Shown here: positions 24,330 to 32,036 of the stretch, piece by piece | How the letters are laid out: every line of letters starts with the position of its first letter | Numbering within the stretch: the first letter of the stretch is position 1 | NCBI GenBank assembly: GCA_015056255.1 | Contig: SVGP01000005.1 | Coordinates: 1 to 64,000 of the forward strand | Length of the DNA: 64,000 nucleotides | Direction of reading: 5' to 3' | DNA from: Clostridiales bacterium | GTDB taxonomy: Bacteria > Bacillota > Clostridia > Christensenellales > Aristaeellaceae | Position numbers and translations under genes: made by a program | The notes under the pieces: generated by a model | Seen by the model: only the letters and a program-made list of their open reading frames with translations | Database searches by the model: none | Told to the model about the DNA's origin: nothing

Positions 24330-26516
24330 ATGCTTTCAAAGCTTGCCGGGCGGATCATCAGAATGCGCCGGTTTTTTCTTGTTTTATTCTTGCTTATGAC
24401 GGTCGCTTCTGCGTTTTTGATTACAAAAACAAACATCAATTACGATTTTACGGATTATCTGGGCAAGGACACGATCACGCGCAAATCGCTTGACATGATG
24501 GAAAAGGATTTCGGAAACACGGATCAATTGACCATCATGTTTGAAAACGCGAGCGAGGGCGTGTGCGCAGAAATCTGCGCGGCCCTAAATGAACGCGAAG
24601 GCATCCTTCGCGCGACGCACGATCCCGATAAGGATGCAAAGCGCGTAGACGGCGCATTATATGAGCGCATCGAGGTGTTTTTAGAATGCGAGGATTCGGT
24701 TGCATATGTAACGGATCTATCCAATGAACTTGAAAGCAGGGGCGATATCGGCGCTCTTCACTTAAGCGGCACTGCGCCTCAGACGATCAAGCTCAAGGAA
24801 ACCATCATGCGTGAGGTGGTGATCGCGATGGCGATTGCCGTTGTTGTAGTCATCGCGGTTCTTTTCATCACGTCGCATTCGTGGATGGATCCTGTCATCC
24901 TTTTTATCGTGTTTGTGTCCTCCATCGTCATCAACATGGGTACAAACTGGATTTTTCCTTCCATTTCGTTTGTCACCTTTGCCGTGTGCGCTATTCTTCA
25001 GTTGGCGCTGGCGATGGACTATTCCATTATGCTCCTTCACAACTATTTCGCGTTTCTGGAAGAAACAAACGACCACACTCAGGCCCTGACGCTTGCGCTC
25101 ACACGCTCGTTTATGCCCATCTCTTCCTCCTCCCTCACAACGATCGCTGGCCTTGTGTCGCTGATGTTCATGAGCTTCACCGTGGGCTTTGACATCGGAA
25201 TCGTTTTGTCCAAGGGCATCTTGATCAGCATGATCACGGTGTTTCTTTTGATGCCGTCTCTTATTTCCATATTCTCATCCCCGCTTGAAAAATCGCGCCA
25301 CAAGCCGCTTCCGCTGGGCGGGCGCGCAATTGGAAAATTTGCATATAAAACGCGGCGTGTACTTCCGATTATTCTCATTATTGTTATTCTTATCTCCTGC
25401 ATCCATCAGGGAAAAAACGAATACGTCTTTACGGACACTTCGATGAACATCGAATCAAACCTCGTCAGCCGCGTGTTCGGCCTTTCCAATCAGCTGGTGC
25501 TTCTGTTCCCCGCGGACATGTCGGACGAAGCGCTGGATACGCAAAGGGAACTGATCCGAAAACTGGAAGAAGTGGAATTTCAGGGCAAAAAGGCCGTTAC
25601 AAGCGTAACCAGCCTTGTAACGACCGGCGAAGCCGCCATTAAATACTATACGCTTGACGAGATTTCAAAGCTCAGCGGCATTTCGCCTCTTGCGCTGGGT
25701 TTGTATACCGGTTCTCTTGGCTTTGGAACCGTTGTTCGCGGAGACGAGCTGGTGGACAAGGCTGCGGAAATCATGACGAAAAACGAATCCATTCAGTCGA
25801 TCAAGGAAATGCTGGATTTTGCCCGCAGCATGTTTGTGGGCGAAACGTATTCCAGAATGATTCTCTTAATGGACATTCCTTATTTCGGGGATGAAATGCA
25901 CGAAACGCTTGACGAAATCAGAAAAATCCTTCACGAAACCTACCCGGGGCAGGAAGTTGGCATCGCCGGCGCAACCATGTCATCTTATGACATCGCAACG
26001 GCGTTTCAGGGCGACATGCTGCTTGTCAATATCCTTACCATTCTGGCGGTTGTTCTGATTATCCTTTTGTCGTTCAAATCTTTCTTCGTGCCCGTGGTTC
26101 TCGTATGCGTCATACAGGGCGCAATCTGGCTCACCCTGAGCCTTTCAACGCTCATGGGCGAGGGCATATTCTTCATGTGTTATCTGATCATCACCGCCAT
26201 CATGATGGGCGCGACCATCGACTACGGCATCCTTCTGACCGGAAACTACCGAAGGCTGCGCCTCTCTCTTTCGCCCCGCGAGGCCATATTAAGCGCCATG
26301 GAGGGCTCGATTGCAACCATTCTGACCTCCGGCGTCATTTTAGCGGTTTCCGGTTTCATCATCGGAAATGTGTGCACAACCTATTACATTTCCTCCATCG
26401 GCAAAATGCTGGCGCGCGGCACAGCGATTGCAATTGTGCTTGTGGTAACGCTTCTTCCTTCCATGCTCTTAGGTCTCGACCGGGTGATCGCGCCGAAGGG
26501 AAGCGTAAAGGAATAA
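24330..26516 (+). CDS. MMPL/RND-family membrane transporter
   Basis: A 728-residue protein with the duplicated RND-like plan: an N-terminal helix, an extracytoplasmic loop (about 40-165), a block of five or so membrane helices (about 168-340), a second helix, a second loop and a second block. LAMDYSIMLLHNYF and GATIDYGILLTGNYR carry the intramembrane Asp/Tyr pair expected for proton coupling in MMPL proteins. The family moves lipids or other hydrophobic compounds to or across the envelope; the substrate here is unknown. ATG 24330 has GGAGGG upstream and a consensus promoter just before it. The gene stands alone. Confidence 0.85.
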   Translation: MLSKLAGRIIRMRRFFLVLFLLMTVASAFLITKTNINYDFTDYLGKDTITRKSLDMMEKDFGNTDQLTIMFENASEGVCAEICAALNEREGILRATHDPDKDAKRVDGALYERIEVFLECEDSVAYVTDLSNELESRGDIGALHLSGTAPQTIKLKETIMREVVIAMAIAVVVVIAVLFITSHSWMDPVILFIVFVSSIVINMGTNWIFPSISFVTFAVCAILQLALAMDYSIMLLHNYFAFLEETNDHTQALTLALTRSFMPISSSSLTTIAGLVSLMFMSFTVGFDIGIVLSKGILISMITVFLLMPSLISIFSSPLEKSRHKPLPLGGRAIGKFAYKTRRVLPIILIIVILISCIHQGKNEYVFTDTSMNIESNLVSRVFGLSNQLVLLFPADMSDEALDTQRELIRKLEEVEFQGKKAVTSVTSLVTTGEAAIKYYTLDEISKLSGISPLALGLYTGSLGFGTVVRGDELVDKAAEIMTKNESIQSIKEMLDFARSMFVGETYSRMILLMDIPYFGDEMHETLDEIRKILHETYPGQEVGIAGATMSSYDIATAFQGDMLLVNILTILAVVLIILLSFKSFFVPVVLVCVIQGAIWLTLSLSTLMGEGIFFMCYLIITAIMMGATIDYGILLTGNYRRLRLSLSPREAILSAMEGSIATILTSGVILAVSGFIIGNVCTTYYISSIGKMLARGTAIAIVLVVTLLPSMLLGLDRVIAPKGSVKE

Positions 26517-26580
26517 AAAAACGGACAGCTTTTCATAAGCCATCCGCATTCAGAACATCAATAAATCCCATTAAGAACGA

Positions 26581-26657
26581 GCGGGCGATCAATGATCGCC
26601 CCTACATGTGGCGATGCCATATCAGCCATACGGTAGGGGCGGTCATTGACCGCCCGC
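26581..26657. repeat. REPIN-like inverted pair, bidirectional terminator
   Basis: Two inverted 25-bp units (26581-26605 and 26633-26657) differ within the core (GATCAATGATC versus GGTCATTGACC) while each remains palindromic. TTTTTT follows on the plus strand. It lies between the convergent MMPL gene and the small secreted protein gene. Confidence 0.75.
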
Positions 26658-26668
26658 TTTTTTGCTTA

Positions 26669-27178
26669 TTATTTCACTTCCGCAATCGCGAACAATACCC
26701 ATTCGTTGTCGTCCAGTTCGAAAAGCGCCTGAACGACGTTTCCGGCCTCGGTTTTCCAAACAAGGACGCGCCTTACGCCTGCGTTTTCTTCGTCCGCCAG
26801 ATTGATTTTCATAATCTCAAGGCCTTCGCATCCAAACGCCTCGGTCACCTTTTCAATCGTCATGCCCTGCTTGTAGGAAGAAAGCTTGGTTAGCGGGATG
26901 TTTGCAACGGGCGCAATATCGCCTGCGTTTTCAAACGCGCGGGCTTTTGCCTGAAGCCTTCCGCTTTCGTAAAACGCGCAGAGGATTTCGTTTTCATAGA
27001 GGAAATAGCCTTCCTCCGTTTCGATGCACCCGTATTTTTCGTCAAGCTCTGCCTTTGTAAAAGACATTTCGATCTGCTCATAGAGGTCTTTGATCTCAGA
27101 ATCCGTTTGCGCCGTTTCCGAAATGGCAGGAAGCAAACAGATAAACATGGCCAATAATGCCGCGAGCAATTTTTTCAT
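26669..27178 (-). CDS. Small secreted protein with two BamE/BLIP-like repeats
   Basis: A 169-residue protein with a signal peptide (MKKLLAALLAMFICLLPAIS, about 1-20) and no lipobox. The mature part holds two similar modules, FTKAELDEKYGCIETEEGYF and QGMTIEKVTEAFGCEGLE, each followed by beta strands. This resembles tandem BLIP/SmpA-like folds of DUF3862-type proteins. ATG 27178 is preferred, as GAGGAGG lies about 9 bases upstream. It directly follows recF (stop 27183) as the last gene of the prfC-typA-recF unit, although its function is probably unrelated. No partner can be named. Confidence 0.65.
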   Translation of the reverse strand: MKKLLAALLAMFICLLPAISETAQTDSEIKDLYEQIEMSFTKAELDEKYGCIETEEGYFLYENEILCAFYESGRLQAKARAFENAGDIAPVANIPLTKLSSYKQGMTIEKVTEAFGCEGLEIMKINLADEENAGVRRVLVWKTEAGNVVQALFELDDNEWVLFAIAEVK

Positions 27179-27182
27179 TGTT

Positions 27183-28283
27183 TTATACCTCCTCAAGCGT
27201 CGCAGAATTGACTTTGAAGATTTTTCCGCACTCTGCGCCAGACAGATCCTCGATATCCGTGCACGTCACAAAGGTCTGGACGCCCGAAAGCATGTTTAAA
27301 AGCATTCTGCGCCTTCCGGGATCGAGCTCGCTCATCACGTCGTCCAGCATGAGTACCGGAGACTCGCCGCTCTCCTCGGTCATGATTTTAAGCTCCGAAA
27401 GCTTCATCGAAAGCGCGCAGGTTCTCACCTGCCCCTGACTTCCGTAGGCGCGCGCGTCCATGCCGTTTAGATTCATGCGCACGTCGTCCCTGTGGGGACC
27501 GATGGATGTAATCATGCGCTTAAGGTCGATGACTCTTGCGCGCTTTAAAGTTTCAAGAATTGCGTTTTGAAGCTTTTCGCCATTTTCTTCGCTTTGAACG
27601 CTCGGACAATATTCCACCGACAACTTTTCAAGCCCACCGGACACATGACTGTGGATTTCACCGGCCTTGACGGAAAGCTTTTTCACAAAATCGCGCCGCA
27701 TGTCCATAATCAGCGCGCCGGATTCCGCCAGCTGCTCGTCAAACATGTCGATCATGGAAATAGCCTTGGAATCCACAGAAGCTTCCTTTAAAAGCGCACC
27801 CCTTTGCTTAAGCGCGCGGGCGTACCTTTGAAGGGCGTAGTAGTATTTCGGACGAAGCTGTGAAAGCTCCATATCCACAAATCTGCGCCGCTCGGCCGGG
27901 CCGTCCTTAACCATGCGAAGGTCTTCCGGAGCAAAAAGCACGCCCGTAATATGCCCAAGCATTTCGCCGGACTTGGAAACAGCGTTGCCCGCAACCTTGA
28001 TTTTGCGTCTCTCGAGTTGTGACAGGACGATTTCAACATCGTGCATGCCGTCATTACGCCTTGCTTCCACCTTTACGCGCGCAAAGTCGTGACCGGTTTT
28101 GATCATTTCCTTATCATGCACGGTTCTGTGGGATCGCCCGGTGCAGGAGAGATAAACCGCTTCCAGAATATTGGTTTTTCCCTGCGCATTGTTGCCCGTG
28201 AACACGGTGATCCCTTCGCAGGGGCGTATGTCTGCATCCTCATAGTTCCGAAAGCCCTGAAGCTGTATGGACGTAATGCGCAT
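27183..28283 (-). CDS. recF: DNA repair protein RecF
   Basis: A 366-residue SMC-like ATPase that loads RecA at gapped DNA with RecO and RecR. The N terminus ITSIQLQGFRNY is typical, with Walker A GNNAQGKTN, LFAPEDLRMVKDGPAERRRF, and C-terminal signature and Walker B (GSQGQVRTCALSMKLSEL, LMLDDVMSELD). Length is usual. Unusually it is not beside dnaA-dnaN-gyrB but lies 24 bp downstream of typA on the same strand. GGAGGA precedes ATG 28283. Confidence 0.93.
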   Translation of the reverse strand: MRITSIQLQGFRNYEDADIRPCEGITVFTGNNAQGKTNILEAVYLSCTGRSHRTVHDKEMIKTGHDFARVKVEARRNDGMHDVEIVLSQLERRKIKVAGNAVSKSGEMLGHITGVLFAPEDLRMVKDGPAERRRFVDMELSQLRPKYYYALQRYARALKQRGALLKEASVDSKAISMIDMFDEQLAESGALIMDMRRDFVKKLSVKAGEIHSHVSGGLEKLSVEYCPSVQSEENGEKLQNAILETLKRARVIDLKRMITSIGPHRDDVRMNLNGMDARAYGSQGQVRTCALSMKLSELKIMTEESGESPVLMLDDVMSELDPGRRRMLLNMLSGVQTFVTCTDIEDLSGAECGKIFKVNSATLEEV

Positions 28284-28307
28284 CCGCTTCCTCCAATGGT
28301 GTTTCTA

Positions 28308-30137
28308 TCAGCTCTTTTTGCGCGCTTCGAGCTTCTTGCGCGCTTCGGTGCCCAGAATCTTTTTTCTCATACGGATGGACTTGGGCGTGATTTCGACCAG
28401 CTCATCATCGTCGATGTAGTCAAGCGCCTCTTCAAGGGTAAGAATCCTGATGCCGGTAACCTTCAGGGCTTCTTCGGCGGAAGCGCTGTTGCGGATGGAG
28501 GTCAGGTGCTTTTTCTTACATACGTTTACATCGATATCGCCGGGACGGGAGTTGCGTCCGATGATCATGCCGGTATAAACCTTGGTGCCGGGCTCAATGA
28601 AGAGTTCGCCTCTGTCCTGAATGTAGAACATGGCATAGCTCGTGGTTTCTCCGGTTTCCCATGCAACGAGAGAGCCGCTGGGACGGGTCGGGATTTCTCC
28701 CTTATAGGGCTCATAGCCGTTAAAGATGGCGCTCATAACGCCCTCTCCGCGCGTATCGGTCAAAAATTCGCTTCTGTAGCCGAAAAGTCCGCGGGAAGGA
28801 ACATTGAACTCCAATCTTACGCGGTCGATACCCTCCATCGAAAGCAGAACGCCGCGCCTTCTGCCGATTTTTTCAATGACTGCGCCGGAATACTCGGTGG
28901 GTACGTCGCAAACCATGAGCTCCATGGGCTCCATCTTGACCCCGTCAATTTCTTTATACAAAACGGTGGGTTTGGTGACCTGGAATTCATAGCCCTGGCG
29001 GCGCATGTTTTCAATGAGGATGGAAAGATGCAGTTCGCCTCTTCCGGAAACTCTGAAAACATCGGTGGTTTCGGTGTCCTCAACGCGCAGGGAAACGTCG
29101 GTCTGCGTTTCCTTGAAAAGGCGGGCGCGCAGATGGCGGCTGGTTACATAAGTGCCCTCGGTGCCGGCAAAGGGCGAATCGTTTACGCAGAACGCCATGG
29201 AAACCGTGGGCTCCGAAATTTTCACAAAGGGCAGGGGCTCGGCCAGCGCGACGTCGCAGATCGTGTCGCCGATGGACAACTCGCCAAAGCCTGAAATGGC
29301 TACGATATCGCCCACCTGCGCTTCCTCGCAGGGAACGCGCTTCAAGCCGTCAAAGCTGAACAGGCCGCCAAGGCGCGATGCAGGCGAGACAAAACTCTGA
29401 CCGTACACGCAGCGAACCGCCATCTGACCGGCCTTGATCTTGCCGCGCTCGATTCGGCCTACGCCGATTCTGCCGACATAGTCGTTGTAGTCGATGGTGG
29501 AGATGAGAAGCTGCAAACTCTCGTCCGGGTCGCCCTCGGGCGCGGGAATGTGCTTTAAAATCGTGTCGAACAGGGGGCGAAGATCGGTGGCGGGGGTATT
29601 TAAATCGAGCGTCGCAATGCCGCTTCTGCCGGATGCAAACACAACCGGAGAATCCAGCTGCTCGTTGGTAGCGTTGAGGTCCAAAAGCAGCTCCAGCGTC
29701 TCGTCCACAACTTCTTCGCATCTCTGGTCGGGGCGGTCCATCTTGTTAATGACGATAATGACGGGCAGCTCCAATTCCAGCGCCTTTTTGAGCACGAAAC
29801 GGGTCTGGGGCATCGGGCCTTCAAACGAGTCGACCAGCAAAAGAACGCCGCCCACCATCTTCAGTACGCGCTCTACCTCGCCGCCAAAGTCGGCGTGACC
29901 GGGCGTGTCGACGATGTTGATTTTTACGCCGTTATAGTGTACGGCGGTGTTTTTGGAAAGAATCGTGATGCCGCGCTCGCGCTCAAGGGCATTGGAGTCC
30001 ATCACGCGGTCGTTCACCTGCTGGTTCTCGCGGAATACGCCGCCCTGCTTGAGCATTTCGTCAACAAGGGTGGTCTTTCCGTGGTCTACGTGGGCGATAA
30101 TGGCTACGTTTCTTAAATCATTACGCGTAATTTTCAA
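28308..30137 (-). CDS. typA: Ribosome-associated GTPase TypA/BipA
   Basis: A 609-residue translational GTPase of the EF-G-like family involved in ribosome assembly and stress adaptation. G1 is AHVDHGKTTL, and switch and G3 motifs include RERGITILSKN and DTPGHADFGGEV; G4 is NKMDRP. Domains II, III, V and the BipA-specific C-terminal domain follow (FGYRSEFLTDTRGEG is present). The start is taken as TTG 30137, with GAGG about 9 bases upstream inside an AGAGG-T-CCTCT palindrome. It lies 29 bp after prfC. Confidence 0.93.
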   Translation of the reverse strand: MKITRNDLRNVAIIAHVDHGKTTLVDEMLKQGGVFRENQQVNDRVMDSNALERERGITILSKNTAVHYNGVKINIVDTPGHADFGGEVERVLKMVGGVLLLVDSFEGPMPQTRFVLKKALELELPVIIVINKMDRPDQRCEEVVDETLELLLDLNATNEQLDSPVVFASGRSGIATLDLNTPATDLRPLFDTILKHIPAPEGDPDESLQLLISTIDYNDYVGRIGVGRIERGKIKAGQMAVRCVYGQSFVSPASRLGGLFSFDGLKRVPCEEAQVGDIVAISGFGELSIGDTICDVALAEPLPFVKISEPTVSMAFCVNDSPFAGTEGTYVTSRHLRARLFKETQTDVSLRVEDTETTDVFRVSGRGELHLSILIENMRRQGYEFQVTKPTVLYKEIDGVKMEPMELMVCDVPTEYSGAVIEKIGRRRGVLLSMEGIDRVRLEFNVPSRGLFGYRSEFLTDTRGEGVMSAIFNGYEPYKGEIPTRPSGSLVAWETGETTSYAMFYIQDRGELFIEPGTKVYTGMIIGRNSRPGDIDVNVCKKKHLTSIRNSASAEEALKVTGIRILTLEEALDYIDDDELVEITPKSIRMRKKILGTEARKKLEARKKS

Positions 30138-30166
30138 TGAAGAGGACCTCTTTTTTATTTATATTT

Positions 30167-31786
30167 TTACTGTTCAATGGCGTCGGCAGCAGCGCGGTCG
30201 GCGGTTTCGTTTAAAACCAGACCTTCGTTGTTTTCAAGCGCCAGACGAATGGACCATTCGTTTTCAAAAAGCAGAACGTCGCGCCCCGCGCGGTCGACGG
30301 CGGGAACAGTGGTGGAGGTTAAGCGCAGGCGGTCGATGGGCTTGGGCGTTTCAGCGATCCACCTAACGTAGCGGTAAGGCAGTGTTTCGCGCACGATGTC
30401 AACGCCGTATTCGGTCTTTAAGCGGTATTCAAGTACGTCCATCTGCAGAATACCGACGACGCCCGCAATCATTTCCTCGCGTCCGATGTTCGGGCGCTTA
30501 AAGGTCTGAATCGCGCCTTCCTGCGAAAGCTGGGTAACGCCCTTTAAAAACTGCTTGCGTTTCATGGAGTCAAGCGGGCTGACCCTTGAGAAGAATTCCG
30601 GCGCGAAAAGCGGAATGCCGGAATATCGGACGGGCGAACCTGTGCACAGCGTGTCGCCCAGACGGAAAATACCGGGGTCGAACAGTCCGATGATGTCGCC
30701 GGGATAAGCGGTTTCAACGCTCTCGTGCTCCTGCGCCATAAACTGCTGGGGCTGGGCAAGCTTGATTTTTTCACCGCTGGAGGAGTGCCAGACGGTCATG
30801 CCCTTTTCGAAAACGCCGGAGCACACGCGCATAAAGGCGAGGCGATCTCTGTGCGCGGGGTTCATATTGGCCTGAATTTTAAAAATGAAGCCTGTGAATT
30901 TGTCGCTGTCCGGCGCGATTTCGCCCTGATCGGACACTCGCGCAGTGGGGAATTTGGTGTAGCTTAAAAAGCGCTTCAAAAACGGCTCGACGCCAAAGTT
31001 GTTGGAAGCGGAGCCGAAGAACATGGGCGTGAGCTTGCCGTTTAAAATCATTTCAAGGTCGAAAGGATCGCCGGCAACGTCTAAAAGCTCAATGTCCTCC
31101 ATGAGCTTGTCGTAATAGGTCTGACCAATTGCGGAAGGCAGGCGCGGATCGTCGATGGCAATCGTTTCAACGTCTACCTGCGTCTGGCCATGATTTCCGC
31201 CCGTATACATTTCGACAACGCGCGTATCCCTGTGGTATACACCCTTAAAGTCGTCGCCGTGCTGACCGATGGGCCAGTTGACGGGGCAGGAGCGGATGCC
31301 TAAAACCTGCTCAAGCTCTTCCATCAACTCAAACGGATCCTTACCCGCGCGGTCGAGCTTGTTGACGAAGGTGAAAATCGGAATCGAGCGCATGCGGCAG
31401 ACCTTGAAAAGCTTGATGGTCTGCTCCTCAACGCCTTTTGCGCAGTCAATCAGCATGACCGCGCTGTCGGCGGCAACCAGGGTTCTGTAGGTGTCCTCCG
31501 AGAAGTCCTGATGGCCCGGGGTATCGAGGATGTTGATGCGGTAGCCGTCAAAATCAAACTGCATGGCGGAAGAGGTAACGGAAATGCCTCTCTGCTTTTC
31601 AATTTCCATCCAGTCGCTGGTGGCGTGGCGCGCGGCCTTTCTGGCCTTTACGCTTCCGGCCTGGCGGATTGCGCCGCCGTATAAAAGCAGCTTTTCAGTC
31701 AATGTGGTTTTACCGGCGTCGGGGTGGGAAATAATGGCAAACGTGCGTCTGCGCACGGTTTCATTGTGTAATTCGGGATGCTGCAT
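30167..31786 (-). CDS. prfC: Peptide chain release factor 3
   Basis: A 539-residue GTPase that recycles release factors 1 and 2 from the ribosome. G1 is SHPDAGKTTLTEKLL, followed by KQRGISVTSSAMQF, DTPGHQDFSEDTY and NKLDR. The longer insert (GIRSCPVNWPIGQHGDDFKG) and the PrfC-type C terminus distinguish it from EF-G. AGGAGG lies before ATG 31786. It is first in the prfC-typA-recF operon, which has a near-perfect promoter and a leader of about 130 nt with a tiny upstream frame ending in TGA. Confidence 0.94.
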   Translation of the reverse strand: MQHPELHNETVRRRTFAIISHPDAGKTTLTEKLLLYGGAIRQAGSVKARKAARHATSDWMEIEKQRGISVTSSAMQFDFDGYRINILDTPGHQDFSEDTYRTLVAADSAVMLIDCAKGVEEQTIKLFKVCRMRSIPIFTFVNKLDRAGKDPFELMEELEQVLGIRSCPVNWPIGQHGDDFKGVYHRDTRVVEMYTGGNHGQTQVDVETIAIDDPRLPSAIGQTYYDKLMEDIELLDVAGDPFDLEMILNGKLTPMFFGSASNNFGVEPFLKRFLSYTKFPTARVSDQGEIAPDSDKFTGFIFKIQANMNPAHRDRLAFMRVCSGVFEKGMTVWHSSSGEKIKLAQPQQFMAQEHESVETAYPGDIIGLFDPGIFRLGDTLCTGSPVRYSGIPLFAPEFFSRVSPLDSMKRKQFLKGVTQLSQEGAIQTFKRPNIGREEMIAGVVGILQMDVLEYRLKTEYGVDIVRETLPYRYVRWIAETPKPIDRLRLTSTTVPAVDRAGRDVLLFENEWSIRLALENNEGLVLNETADRAAADAIEQ

Positions 31787-31845
31787 ATGCGTGGCCTCCT
31801 AACATAATCAAAAATTAAAAACATATAAAAAGGCACGCGCAGGTA

Positions 31846-31860
31846 TCAAGTCAGATACAT
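31846..31860 (-). CDS. Tiny upstream open frame in the prfC leader
   Basis: ATG TAT CTG ACT TGA (product MYLT) with a GGAGG 8 bases upstream (31869-31873) lies inside the predicted prfC leader. A 5-bp stem (31843-31847 with 31854-31858) overlaps it. Coding is not demonstrated. Confidence 0.35.
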   Translation of the reverse strand: MYLT

Positions 31861-31924
31861 CTCGTTATCCTCCGCTGCAAGAATTTCGCCCTTCAAGCAT
31901 TGTGGGCAGAATCGCGCATCTTCT

Positions 31925-31953
31925 ATTGTAAGCTTCTGAAAAAAGCATGTCAA
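31925..31953 (-). promoter_or_regulatory. Promoter of prfC-typA-recF
   Basis: Minus strand TTGACA (31953-31948), 17 bases, TACAAT (31930-31925). The predicted start is near 31918. Confidence 0.8.
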
Positions 31954-31984
31954 CGTCCCAAAATGCAGTTTGCGTTAAAAAATA

Positions 31985-32023
31985 AAATCCTTCGGCAAAA
32001 CCGTCGTTTCCGCCGAAGGATTT
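31985..32023 (-). terminator. Terminator of the Mrp antiporter operon
   Basis: A perfect 12-bp stem (31985-31996 with 32012-32023) and 15-base loop lie 13 bp after the last antiporter gene, followed on the minus strand by TATTTTTTAAC. Confidence 0.82.
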
Positions 32024-32036
32024 GAAAATATACAGG

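Noticed and set aside
24330..26516. AcrB-type drug efflux pump
   Set aside because: Too short (728 residues), with MMPL-type intramembrane DY motifs and no membrane-fusion or outer-membrane partner.
28041..29294. 417-codon plus-strand frame opposite typA and recF
   Set aside because: A shadow of the codon bias of the minus-strand genes; no recognisable domain and no ribosome-binding site.
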